From positions 338,812,502 to 338,876,501 of the forward strand of contig NC_081414.1 in assembly GCF_030272615.1 (NCBI RefSeq): a DNA stretch of 64,000 bases. Direction: 5' to 3'. Source of the DNA: Cryptomeria japonica (Eukaryota > Streptophyta > Pinopsida > Cupressales > Cupressaceae). A program made the translations under genes and the position numbers. Below the pieces are notes generated by a model. The model saw nothing but the letters and a program-made list of their open reading frames with translations, had not been told where the DNA came from and did not search any database. Positions 33,460-45,700 of this stretch are shown here, piece after piece (positions within the stretch are counted from its first letter, which is position 1; each line of letters starts with the position of its first letter).

Positions 33460-34478
33460 TTGAGTATCCAAAACAAAGTATCCATATCCAACATCAACAT
33501 GAACATTAATCATTTGTATATGACCACTTCCCATATTTTGAGAAGAAGAAGTCTTCATCAAAAGACTAAGTTGAAGAAGAGACAACCTAGTTCTAAGGCA
33601 CTTACCAAAAGGAGTAAATTTCTCTACATTAATTGTCAACTATTTAAATCATATCATGCATTCTTGCGTCATATGCGGTTGTATATCCAAGGAAAAAATA
33701 ATGAATTTTACAAAGAAACTTTGAGAAGTAGAGCTTACATTCAGAAAGTAGCATTCAACCAACGCCTTAATAGGGGAGGAAGGATTAATCCCACCTTATT
33801 TCTAAAGTTTCTCATCACTTACAATGAAGCTTGACCCAAGCCACCAACTCCACCAAGAACCCCAATAGAAGAAGAAGAATTCACTACTATAGAGATATAT
33901 TGATTCCCGTTGTCACTCGATTTCAAAAAACTAAAAAGAGGGAATCACAACTAGAATCAAGCATGACTCATAGATTGTCCAATCCGTTTGATGAATATGC
34001 AAATATGGGAGAAACAAAGATCATGGAAGATCTTCTCCAAGAATTTCAAGAGAATGTGGCTTTCCAAAAATCATAGAAAGACTTGTAGAAGTAGATAAGC
34101 AAAAATATCTACTCATGCTAACTAGTAAAGGAGTCAATATTTATGAAGATTTTGACATAGAAAACTTAAGGAATATGGATAAGAGAATTTCAAGAATAAG
34201 GCTGATAAATTATGCTTATCAAGAACAACTGAGAGAAGAGGAAACATAGGATCAAGAAAACATACGCAACCAAGATTGCACCCATCAACAAGATAACACT
34301 CACGAACAAGACCATACCTACAATTGAGACAATATTACTGAATGAGGAGAAACTCCCCATCAAAGGACTAATGGACTCCTAGTTGTTCTTACGCAACAAA
34401 TCTAAACACTTCAAAGACAAATGTAGGACATGCAACAAGGAACCACGGTATGATACTCATTCGATGACATTTGTCCTT
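33460..34478 (+). pseudogene. N2 gag-like N-terminal remnant, truncated
   Basis: Basic and Glu/Gln-rich short frames: 33460-33834 (KRGGR-like basic stretch) and 33831-34076, then IIERLVEVDKQKYLLML with NLRNMDKRIS near 34080-34200 in another frame, and a Gln-rich piece near 34380-34470 ending in DDICPL. These look like decayed coding sequence from ahead of a capsid domain, cut off at 34478. No capsid motif is complete, so the gag assignment rests on position after the leader. Confidence 0.4.
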
Positions 34479-36891
34479 TGTTAGACACAATGCACCACTG
34501 AGAGGGGGGTGAATCAGTGGTTCTCAAACATTTCTCTTTTGTTGTCCTCTATGAGAATACCGGTTAATGGATCTAACTCTATGCAGACTTACCAGCTAAT
34601 AGGGAGATCTACACAAGAGCAATCACACAAGGAACATCACATAACACCAATATATACGAGGAAAACCCAAGATGGGAAAAAGCTCGGTGAGCAATGTTGT
34701 TGGAGACTACTTCTCCAATCAGCCCTCATAATGAAAACATTGTTATAAATTTTAGGGCACCAACCCAAGGAGCACCAACCCTTGACTTTATGGGCTACAA
34801 CCCAAAGTAGCACCAACCCCTAACTTTATGGGCTACAACCCAAAGGAGCACCAACCCCTGCACTGAGCTACAACTCAGTGTTCTTAAAGTAAATTTCAAA
34901 TACAAAAGTAGTTATCTTGTTAAAAATGAATCTTGCAACCATTTCATATACCTTTCTCTGTCAGTGAGATACCTTCTCTGCTACACTGACTCACTTCTCT
35001 TGATGCTTCTCTACCGGTAAACTCTACCAGTACACCTCTCCTCTTCTTCTACTCTACTAGATCTCCACCTTACTCTCTTCTCTTTACCGGTACAACACTT
35101 TTAGGTTTTTTGTATGCCTTCTCTACAACTTCCTTCACTTCAACTCTACTGGTATGGACACTACCAGTTCTGCTCTACTATCAGTTGAAAACTTCAATCA
35201 GGTTCTCCCTCACTCTCACTCTCTTCTCAGATACTCTCTGAGCACTTGTCTTATTTTCTCTCACATGCAGAAGTAACACTTAATCACTTCACAATAGCAC
35301 AATATATTTCTTCTCTTCAGGAGCAACTAACAATGTATTTGCCCTTCATATTTATAGATTGGTTTCCTGCCAAAAGAAAATTCAAATTCTTGGTGGTTAG
35401 GGTTTCTTCACCATCTTCAAGGAAAACCAAATCCAATTAGATCCTATCTGATCTAATCTTCCAGACTGCCACCTGCACAACTCCACCATTTATGCACCTC
35501 CTAGATCATGCCTTACATCTCTTGCAATCTTCTTTTAACCCTATTGGTTGGTCTCTTGGTCAAACACCAAGATTTGGTTCTATTATTTCCTTCATCCACC
35601 TCGATCTCCTCAATCACTCTTAGTTGGATTGTATTTGTCCTCCAAACCTCGAGCCTCAAACCCTTGCAACAGCTCTGCAACATGTCTCGTGACTTATGGG
35701 ACCTTCCATTAATGTCGACCAACCCTACAACTACCCTGTTGGTGTACATTCCATCTTTATCAAAATGCAGGTTCACCACCTTCACTCCAAGTGGCATCCA
35801 TGCCGATCAACTGCCAACTTGGCTCTTCATGTCAGTCTAGATAGGATCAATGACCAAACACTTCTACCAGTTTCTATTCTTTGCCAGTATACAAACCCTC
35901 TCAGTATCTCACACTCTACCGGTTAACTCATCATGTATGGTCTTTGTTGAACTATTGATAGAACACCTTGACCATTCGTCAGACATGTCTCTCTTTAGCA
36001 TGGCCATTCCCATAAGGTGGGAAGACATCTGCATCTGCACCTTGCACATATTACCATTGGACTTACATACCGGTAAACCTTCTTGATGACACTTTGTCAT
36101 CAACCTTTACCATACACCATCTTCAGTCAGGCCACTTCCTCTGTTTGTATCTGCTCAGCCTTGCCTTCTCCTTGATCATATAGGACCATATCACAACTAG
36201 TTTGTCAAGATGACAAACACATCACATTCCTTATGTACCAACATTTCAAAATACCTTTACCTCTTCTCTCTTATCTCAAAGAATCATGATGCACACCCTG
36301 CATACCTGGAGATAAGTTCCACTTACTAGTGGAGTGGCATCTTGCCTTCTGCATCTTGCAATGTTCTCATTTGACTTCCTTGTTTGTGCAACATTTCTTC
36401 AAATAGGCACATGTGATCCGGTGTGGGCACATTCACTGTTAGTCATCTCTTCATATGGTGACTGCATCTTCATCAAGTGGGAGTCGTATTGTCCTACAAC
36501 CTTACAACATAATACCTATTCATTCTTCTCCTCCATTATTGATGTGATTCAGGTAACATTCTACCTCTTCATCACAAACAACTACTCAAACACCTTGATC
36601 ATCCTGCTTGTACACTAGTCATGACCTTTGCAGGTTGACAACCACTGACTTGGTTGATCTGAATTCCCCATGTTAACACATCACTTACCAGTTGACATCC
36701 TTTCCTTACTGGTGATATAGTGTACCGGTAACTCCAGGGGTCATCTTCCTTACCTTGACGTTGTTCTGCAACACAAGGTGATATCCAAGATATCTCAACT
36801 TGTACTCCTTCTTGATAGTGTTGCACATACATCTCTCATGTTGGTAGGTACTCCTATACTAGTTGACATCAATGGCAACATAATGCCACCA
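34479..36891 (-). repeat. Long Copia-type LTR (2.4 kb), 3' LTR of a minus-strand element
   Basis: The + strand start TGTTAGACACAATGCACCAC, followed by GAGAGGGGGGTGAATCAGTGG, has the same end structure as the N1 LTR. The other end (CATAATGCCACCA) abuts a polypurine tract. The GAGGAAAACCC..GGGAAAAAGCTCGG block lies near 34650-34690. Short ORFs inside are spurious. No partner LTR is present in the window. Confidence 0.6.
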
Positions 36892-38240
36892 ATCTCCCCC
36901 TTTGGCATTGATGTCAACTCTGGTAGTATTCAACATACTACATCATCCTTCTCCCCCTTACTATGATCCATGGATTCTCACACATGTCATATGCAGTATA
37001 TTACAATGATTCTTCTCCCTCTTTGACAACAATGACAAAGGGCACTGTCAAGAGATCAGTCCACCCTATATTTACTGGTCACTCACAAAATTCTTTCTCC
37101 CCTTTTTTCTTTACCAGTTGTTCATCTTCCTTTGATACCAATTGGTACATTTTGTTACATTTTGTCAAGTCACAACACTTGAGATGGAGGATTCAACCAT
37201 CAACTGACACTAATTGAGTATGTAAAATCTATACCATTTGTTAAAACACTCAATTTTAGAAGGATGTATCAGTGAACACTACTCATATATCAGTCAACCT
37301 GCATCACCTCATGTTTGATCCAAATTTCTTTAGGAATCAAATGTTATTGTACTACCAATACAACCAACCAAAGGATAGGCAGATTCCCTTTACAATGAAA
37401 TTATCCTAGGTATTCCTACTACAATTTTCATCATCTGTAGTTTGGGTAGTCAGTATCCTTAACAGTTCAAGCATGTCGGCTCTGCATCATGAGAACTTGA
37501 ACTCCCCCTGAGTTACACATCTCAGATTCTCATCACTGGTCAGGTCCAATATTGGGACTCCAATCTTCACCATATACAGGTTGATTTGTGCATATATGAT
37601 CATCTGATGATCCTTCAATTCAATTGTATCCACCATAGCTTATGACATGATCCTTAAATCACACAATGCCATACAATAACATCATCATGCCATAAAATAA
37701 ACCGGTTAGCCCAAATGTATGCAAGCTTGCATGATTAGCAACCAGGCCCACTCATGTCATTCAGGTCTTCATCAACACCACCTGAGACATAGATTCACTA
37801 CATGCTACCAAGGCTATTGCAATGATCTCCAACCTCATTGTCTTACATATCCTGCAAGTACCTGTTAGTAGTCATACCTGTAACAATCTGCGCATACCAA
37901 TTTCTTGTACTGGTCTATTATCACTACTGGAGCACCCTCATGTGACTCCTAACATCTTCTGTCACCATGTATCTAATTCCAATTGTTTTCTTATCATGCA
38001 CAAACACATTAGTAGTGATCCAACATTCATCTGTAGGTGTGTAGTCAAGGAAGCCTCTACACACTCTTATCATTTCATTTTCATTCCTGCATACCGGCAA
38101 CAACATGTCCTTCCATGTTGTCTTCATCACTGAGGGGGTGAATGATAAGTTCAATGTACTACTCCCCTTGAGGTCTCACATCTACTTTAGGCCTTAGGAG
38201 ACATCACCTGTGCAATGAGTGCACAGTGTCGATCCATGGT
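36892..38240 (-). other. 3' untranslated tail of that element, with multiplied polypurine motifs
   Basis: Minus strand AAAGGGGGAGAT abuts the LTR at 36892-36903. Further purine motifs occur near 36950, 37015, 37095, 37505 and 38145. No supported coding sequence remains, and the upstream gene region is replaced at 38241 by another LTR. Confidence 0.6.
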
Positions 38241-38848
38241 CTATTAGGATTCCCAAAGATACTGAGAGGGGGGCTGAATTTGTATCTTGTCGGTATACAG
38301 ATTTTTTGATCTTATTAAACAAATTGCATTCTAAAAAAGTGTACTGGTAAACAAGAATTAATGCAGTAAATATGAAAAATAAGCACAACATAGAAAGCAC
38401 ACCATAACATAAGATTTTTAATGAGGAAACCCGGTGTGGGAAAAACCTCGGTGGGATTTATGACCCACAATATTCACTCACTGGCCAATGAATGGATATT
38501 ACTTACAATAGGGGCCTTCACATGCAGGAAGGCCAGCTACCTAAAGCTCATTGCTTAGTTACAAAAGGAAGTCTCGTTGACTTACAAAATGGATTATGCA
38601 AATCCAATATAATGTACTGCTTTATTTAAGCATTTTCTATGCTAGGTTCGATACCGGTTTAAGCTCATACAATAACCATAAACCTTACTCCAAAATGTGC
38701 TTTAATATTCACACATTACTTATGCAATAATCTTCCCATGTTTGCATCTATAAATGATCTATAAGATCTCATACTTATAAATGAGACTGATTACAATTCT
38801 CTTTGTCGGCTTACAAAAAGATATTACAAATAAATACAAAATGCAATA
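38241..38848 (-). repeat. Truncated N1-type LTR
   Basis: Collinear with the N1 LTRs from TTAGGATTCCCAAAGATACT through the AAACCCGGTGTGGG block (38427-38440) to the TACAAAATGCA stretch. The last 200 or so bases are missing because the Tat-like element starts at 38849. Confidence 0.82.
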
Positions 38849-40725
38849 TGTTATCACTGTTTTAAAAATGGATGTTCTCGGTCCATAATTGGCTAATTTT
38901 GTTAAAATTTTGAGTCTAGTATTGGCCTTGTTACCTCTATTTTGTTGTAGGCCAATGAGAAGGTTTAAGGGTTTTAAGTTTTAATCTTCAAAGGTGTCTG
39001 AGTAAAACTTGGTTCTAATCCTACGTTACTTTTTACCACTTAAGTGATGGGTCCGTTTGTCATGAGAAGTGTCCCCCCCCATTGTTTTTTACCTAGGCGG
39101 TCCCTTAAATATTTTAAATTGTATACACCTATTACTTTTCCCTTTTTCTAATGTTTATCAGGCTCTATAAGTATCTTGCAACTCTTTGTTGATCCAACGG
39201 CCCGTGTTGATTCATAAGATGAAGATGATCGCTAGTTATCCTCTACGAAATAGCAAAAAGTGGCGGGTCCCAGAAGTAGATAGGTTTCCCAAAGAGTAAA
39301 GAGTGGTTGGTTTAGAGGATGATCAATGGCCCACATTAATTCACGGACAAAAGGTGCTCAAAGCTTATCCTTCACGAAGCAGCAAAAACATGTGGCAGGT
39401 CCTGGAGACAAGTGGTCTTCCTTGGTTAAAGGGTGATTGGGTTGGAAAAGGATCAACGGCTCGTGTTGATTTGCAGTTGGGAGCTGCACACATTTTACCT
39501 TTCATGAAGTAGTGAAAAGGTGGCTGGTCCCACTAAAGGTGGCAATAAAGGTGGTAGGTCCAGCTAGCGATAACAAAGCAGTGATGGGGCGCTCAGTTGG
39601 TGGTCCGTAGTGGACCCGGGCAAGGTGGTCATTGAAAGAATAAACAACGAGCAAGTTCCTGAGATCTGACGGCCCGTGTGGATTCATGAAGATAAGATTC
39701 TAGTAAGATAGTCATCGTAAAGTGGTAAAAAAGGCTGGTGGGCCCAAAGGACAGGCAAGGCATGAAGTTAAAAGCCGATCAAGTTTGTTTTGATCCAACA
39801 ATCCTCATGGTTTCATAGCTGCAAGCTAAAAAAAGATTAGTTTTTTGTGAAGTAGTGAAATGAGGTGGAAATCACATGAAAGCATCATGTGGCATGACAG
39901 TTCATGCATTTCGCAGAGTTTAATAGTGATGTGTTAAATGCCACATGGCTCTGAAGGGTAGTTGAGGGCCCGCCTAGGTGTAACCAGTAGTTATGTGGAG
40001 AAATGTGAAGCAAAACACGTGGCAATTTCAGAATGGAACCCAAAGGAGTTTCCTGAGCTAATGGATGATTGCCACGTGGCATTTGTGAACCGATGACTAG
40101 GTAAAGTAAGTGGTCTCCCAAAATAAAGGGCCCACTTGAAAGGTTTAATGTTTGTTAAAAGTTCTTCACCTTGTGTTTGATCCAATAGTTCTCATTGTTT
40201 CGTGGCCTGAAGATGCCTGTAGCTTAATCTCTTCGAAATGGCGAAAACCGTTAGCCATCAAAATGAGGTGCGGTTAGTTAGTGAGATTGATGGTCCTGGT
40301 TAGAGTTAAAGATCAGATGATTAGAGTTTGATCTAATGGTTGGCATCGCTTCGTGAAGGAAAAGTACACGAGTGTTAAAGCCCGTGAAATAGCAAAAAGA
40401 AGGTGGGGCCCAACATTAACAAAGAGAGATCAGATGGAGGTAAAGGTGGTGTAAGTTCTTTAAATCCAACAGCCAGTGTTGTTTTGCAAAAGAAAGATGC
40501 AAAGGTTTTATGCACTACGAAATAGCGAAAGACTAAAATAGAGGAAAGACTCGGAGAAGTTATGACCCATTGGAGCCAGTTTTGAATTCGATTTGGCGAA
40601 TTCAATTCTGAAAAGATAGCCTAAGCATGTGGAGTTAATTTCTAAAAATTCAATGCCAACTTGTCCTTTAGAGTCTGCATCAACTTGATTGTTAGTATTG
40701 TTTCATCAAAATCTGTTGCAGAGCA
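38849..40725 (+). repeat. 5' LTR of copy A
   Basis: 1,877 bp, TGTTATCACT to TTGCAGAGCA, collinear with 59844-61721. An estimate by eye of the first 240 bases gives a little over 90 percent identity. It contains about eight degenerate modules. Confidence 0.8.
39190..40530 (+). repeat. Degenerate modular repeats in Tat-like LTR
   Basis: Modules begin with a GATCCAACGGCCCGTGTTGA-like word (near 39190, 39321, 39451, 39663, 39792, 40179, 40330 and 40463). Each carries about 60-90 bases later a TTCGTGAAATAGCGAAAA-like word, often followed by GGTGG and GGTCC. Spacing is near 130 bases or irregular multiples. The same layout is in the LTR at 59844-61721. Confidence 0.7.
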
Positions 40726-40727
40726 AT

Positions 40728-40745
40728 TGGTGCAGAGCGATTCTC
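40728..40745 (+). promoter_or_regulatory. Primer-binding site candidate of copy A
   Basis: TGGTGCAGAGCGATTCTC lies two bases after the LTR end; copy B has TGGTGCGGAGCGATTCTC at 61724. The TGG start and position fit, but the tRNA is not identified. Confidence 0.5.
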
Positions 40746-40870
40746 TTTAGACGAATAATCAAATTTTTTGTGCTTTTCTTGATAATTCTGCTCTATTTCC
40801 AATCGTTGCTGTGTGAATTATTTCATTATAGGTTTGTGCTAGTTTCAAGTAGTATAGTTGCTTATTCAGA

Positions 40871-43800
40871 ATGGCACCAACAAGAGAGTAGACAGGAAAA
40901 TTGAATTATCAGGATAGGAACATCTGTGATGATTTTTTAGAACAGTTAACCATGTCCACCAATGTCAGGGCTAAGGCTAAAGAGTTATTACCAAAGAACC
41001 CTTGTTTGAAAAATTGGGGATGGCCTATATGATAAAGACAATTGGTTAAGGGACCCTAAGATAGGGATATCAGCTTTAGGACTGTTCAAAGTCGGTTTTG
41101 GGCAGAGACATTCCCTAGCTCCTTTAAATAGCATATGGGAACTGGATGTAGGAAAACTTGTGGTCCCTGGTGTATTCATGGATGTAGATTTGTTGACCCT
41201 AATTGCACAAAATTATGACCCTGTAGAAAGATGTATCAGAAATATAAAGGGATCAGCCCTAGTTGAAATCAAAGACGATGAGTTTAGAAATATTTTCAAT
41301 CTCAGTGAGGCCTCAAATTTGTTAGAGTCTATTGACTTTGAGTCATTAGCCCATATTTACAATGCATAGAGGGATCATCTTAAGAGTGACCCATTGAAAG
41401 AGTTCTTTGTTAAGATAGGGGGGTTAACAGTTGTAGGCCCTAGCACAATGGAACCATTCTCCCTCAATTTATTTACTCTGAGAGCTAAGGGTATGTATTG
41501 GGCACTATGTCAGATATTTGAAGAAGATGCTGAAAAGAACATGCCAACCCATTACAAGTTAATGATTGCACAAATTCTAAACCCCTCCCTAGCAATAACA
41601 TTTGATTTTGCCCCATACCTCACTGATGCTATTTATGCAGGGCTTGTAGGGATAAAAAATGGTAAGATGGATAGCCCGTTTGGATGGTATTCCATGTTAA
41701 TGCACATGTTCTTGTTCAAAGGTGTTGATTACTTTGCAAAAGATATGGATTTGGTCAAGGTTAAAGATAAAGAGGAGATGCCCGTGCAACTTCGGAGCAC
41801 TGTTCTCTCTTGGGATAGAGAGGATGCTAGTTTTCTGAAGTTTGATAGATGCTTTGCATCTAAGATTATAATTCTTTTATGTAGAGAAAACCCTAGAATT
41901 CCTAAGGCTCTGTTGGAATTCCTCAGACCTAAGGAGTTTGCAGAGGGTATTAAGATTGTTCACAATTGGGGAGACATGATTTTGTACCCTGTTTCTACTA
42001 TTTTTAGAGTGTATGGTTTTAGAGGAACCCCCTACCTACTGCCCTATTAGCTTCCATTGAAGATCGGGATTGCAGAAGTGGTTAGATAGATTGGAGTACG
42101 AGAAGCAGAGCTAACCAATAAGGGTAAAGGGACAATTTTCCCAACTATTACCATGGCCCACCATTTTGTAATCACTAAAGGTGGATGGAAGTATTTTGAA
42201 GAATTCTTTAAGCCATATGGGTTGTCAACTGCAATTTCAAGATGTGCAAACCCTGAGGACTTTTTCAAAGGCATGTTCAGAAAGAGAGCAGTGTGTAGAG
42301 GTAGGCCTCACCAATTTCAGTTCCCTGAAGATTTAATTAGGAATGAATTCAACTTAGATGAGCAGGAACTAAGGAAGGAGAAACGGATTGCATATAAGAA
42401 GGCACTTGATTTTATCCATCAATTTGATAGTAGCTATGACCCTCTTTCTAGCTTCAACCCTTTTGAGGAGAAAATCAAATTCTTGATTCTCTATTTTGAA
42501 GACCTCATGCAGACCTTAAAAGAAAAAAGGGAGGCTATAATGCAGAATGATCCTGATAGGGTTAAGTTGGTCTTGGCTAAGCCTGCCTTTTCTAAGGCTA
42601 TCCCACCTAGTGACTATGTAATGCATAAGAAGTCAAAGTACACTGTGATGATGCCAGTGGTAGGTGAGACTTCCACTTCAAAAGGGAAAAGTAAAATTGA
42701 AGATGTCATTGACATTTAGGATTCCCCTAAAAGGCAAAGAGTGGGAAAGGAGGTTGAAACTGATGAACCTCAATATTCTCCATCTCAGTCCCCTATCCAC
42801 ATTAGAGATGAGCAAGCGGTGGCAGAACAATTATTAAAGTTAGGGAGTCTAGGTGAGATTGCTTACACCTATCAGGAGACCCAAGAAGGGGATGCTAGAG
42901 GAGCCACCTAGTGCTGAAATGAACTTAACTGATGGTGACCTAAGGGGCAAAGAATTAGACCTTACTATTATGCAAGCCAGTGAAGAATTCCTCACTATTA
43001 GTAACTTTGTTACAATAGGGGCTTTCATGCAATTTGTGTGGAAGCAGAACATGCAACAGATCAGGACCAGATGTGAGAAGAAGAAGAGTGAACAACCTCT
43101 CAGAGATGCTAATCAGATAGAAGAAGAAATAAAGCAAGAAATGATGGTTGAATTCAAAGCTATCACTCCTGAAGCTAGAAGAGAGATGGTGTCAAAGGCT
43201 GGTGTTCTAATCCTCCCTGAATGGGATATAGCTAATGCTTTAGTTCTTGATGTAGTAAGGAAGGAAACAAAGCCAATGGAAGGAGTGACCTTCAGCAAGG
43301 ACAATGCTACTCTTGTCATGTGGTCATTAAAAATGGATGAGAAAAAAAGGAGGAAAAATGCATTAGATTCTAGCTTCTTAGGAGGCATGATTGTTAAAAG
43401 AGTCCAAGATACAGGGGTAGTGGAAGCTGCAAGCATAGTTTTGGAAAGTGCAAAGTTTAATGTGGTAGTAGCAAAGAAAGAGGCACAAGAAAGATCTAAT
43501 CTCCAATTGAATTTGGAGACTATTTTAAAGGCTTACAATGAGGCTAAAGACAGAATAGCCAATAGGGACAACATCATTACTAGACTCCATAGTCAATTGG
43601 CTGGTCAACACCATCTAGGTGAATCTTCTACACTCATGACAGCCTCCTCTCCAGCAAGACCCCCTCCTACTAGTCCCATTATTTAATACCCCCCTTCTCC
43701 TATGCCTTCTGGTTTCCAATCAGCTGAGACTGTCCAACATGAGTTAGAAAAGTTAAAACAAGCTCAAGCCTTGTTTGCAAACAAATATGAAGAGAAGGTG

Positions 43801-44500
43801 AAAGCCACAATTTTGAAGTTTGCTGACTCAGTCAAGGCCTCCATTGTATAGATAAATATGAAGAGGATTCTGGAGGTTATGATCAAATTAGGAAAAGATG
43901 AGGCCACTCTGGAACCAATCCTTAATAAGTGGATGCCCAGAGGTAAGGAGTTGGAGCTCATGTGTTCATCCCATGCAGATGCAGAGGAGAATGACCTTCT
44001 AAGGTCCACCAGTGAGTTTACAAAAGAGATGAATATTCTCTCAGAGGAAAGGGCAGGTATAAAAAGAAAAGCCCAACTATATAGAAAAGAATATTCGGAT
44101 CACAAATTTGAATTGTTTCCAGGAGGTTTCATTGGTCCAATTTAGTTAAAAGAAGAGAAGACCTAGTTAGAGGAGCTAGATAATAATTTGTCCCAAAGGG
44201 TCAATCAAATTATCAACACTGATGACACATCTTTATTTGTCCAAACTATTGAAGAAATTGAAAAGGTGAAATCTCATTATGGTTTCATAGAAACAAAAAT
44301 TGGGCATTTAAGAGTCACTTGGAAAAGACTAGAAGACATGAAACACAAGGTTGTTAGTTTTGCTTGTCCAAGTGACAATGTTTTTTAGGAATTAAAGGAT
44401 AATTATGTCGGATAGAAAGAAGAGGCTCTGGAGCAGTTAGAAGAGGTTGCAACAGAACAAAAGGCACAAGAAGTTGTGGATGTTGAAAAGGACTTGTAAC
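40871..44500 (+). pseudogene. Copy A ORF1: large protein of unknown function upstream of gag
   Basis: The ATG at 40871 (MAPTRE) matches copy B at 61867. The reading continues for about 1,200 codons with a 1-base insertion near 41005, a frameshift near 42880 and at least seven stops, ending at about 44500. Visible parts are a globular N-terminal half (VPGVFMDVDLLTLIAQNYDP; FSLNLFTLRAKGMYWALCQI; AHHFVITKGGWKYFEEFFKP), a linker with KSKIEDVIDI and a Pro/Ser-rich stretch, and a Lys/Glu-rich, coiled-coil C-terminal half (42853-44500). Ogre elements carry an ORF ahead of gag, usually shorter and of unknown role. I recognise no catalytic motif. Conservation between two diverged copies suggests it was once selected. 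Confidence 0.75.
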
Positions 44501-45700
44501 CGCTTCTTGGAGAAGAATTACAGATGTTACAAACTTTTTTGAAAAGGGTCTGAAGCTTGTATGCATCCATAATATTATAAATGGATACGATGACTAGTAA
44601 AAAAAGGGATCACAAGAATTCATAAAGAAACTTTGCAGAAATTTATCTGCGTTTTTCTAGTGTTTTACAGAAAACTATTTAAGTTTTGTAAGATTTTCTA
44701 GATTGAATATAAATATATAGACCATGAACTTTGAGCCTAAAATTTGTGTTGTCTTCTGGTATGCTTTCAAATATTTTACTAGTTTCATTTGGGTAATTTA
44801 GGGTTATTTCAATTGAATAGGGATTGTAATGCAATCTTTATAGATATGTTTCTTAGCTTTCTTCTTTAGGAGGGGAATTAAAAACACGAGAAATATCTTT
44901 ATCAATAGGTTATTTGTTTGGAATTGTGAATTTGATGAACATTGTTTAGTATAACAAGGGAGGATTCTTATACATGTTAGGGATGTATGGAGTTCGTAGA
45001 AGCCAAAGTGATTGAGATGCATGGATATGTTTAATTCTAGAGTTCTTGTTTAAAATAGATGACTTTGTAGCCAGGATAAGGCACTGGTATCTATTAATGT
45101 TTTCTTTTCTAAATCTCTTGAAGATCAACACTGAAAATGAGCCTAAGTTTTCCTATATTTTTTCAGTTTTTCATTTAAGGCAATATGATCCACTAGTTTT
45201 TTGGACAATGGTTACTATGGATTTTGTTTAAAAGTGTGAAAGTATTTACATAAGGTATACCCACCTGAACTTTGGATAAGTTCGAAGTGTAGAAGGTTAT
45301 TAAAACCTTGTCATATGTTTCTCTAAGGTTCTTGTTCCTTGATTTCTCCATTCACATGCAGAGTTATTCTTTTTCATAAAAGGGAATAAGAAGGGGATCA
45401 GAATTTGAGAACAACAAAAGTGATGACTTTGCTAGGGAGAGCCAAGGTGTGTCTGTGTTGCAGATTGGTACACAATGAACTATGAATGTTGTCTGGATAT
45501 CTGTATTTAGAGACTTTCACGATCTTTGATTAGTGTTCCCTCTTTCTTTGAAAATTTTTAGTGATTTTGGTTTGAAGATTGGCAAATTTTTTGTTTGAAG
45601 CTTGTTTTCATTTTTCCCATAGTCTTTGTGGGTGGCGACTATGTTAGTCTTAACCAATCCTTTTGGAAATAAATAAAATTCTAAGAAGAAAACAAGCACA
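44501..45700 (+). other. Non-coding spacer between ORF1 and gag
   Basis: About 1.2 kb, AT-rich, with only short spurious ORFs. It might hold an intron or an internal promoter for gag-pol. No splice sites are claimed. Confidence 0.5.

Larger units (their letters stand above)
30087..34478 (+). mobile_element. N2: 5' part of a Gypsy-type LTR element with motif-array leader
   Basis: A 5' LTR (30087-30858) with TATA box is followed by a TGGCACCCACCGTGGGGC primer-like site, then a long leader of about 2.6 kb holding three short-motif arrays, and eroded gag-like coding at 33460-34478. The element stops abruptly at 34478 where another LTR starts. No 3' LTR is in the window. TGGCGCC-type primer sites are usual in plant Gypsy elements of the Tat and Athila groups, which is the basis for the class call. 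Confidence 0.68.

Noticed and set aside
35246-36832. Several ORFs of 60-110 codons inside the long LTR
   Set aside because: They overlap on both strands, have no shared motifs, and sit inside LTR sequence.
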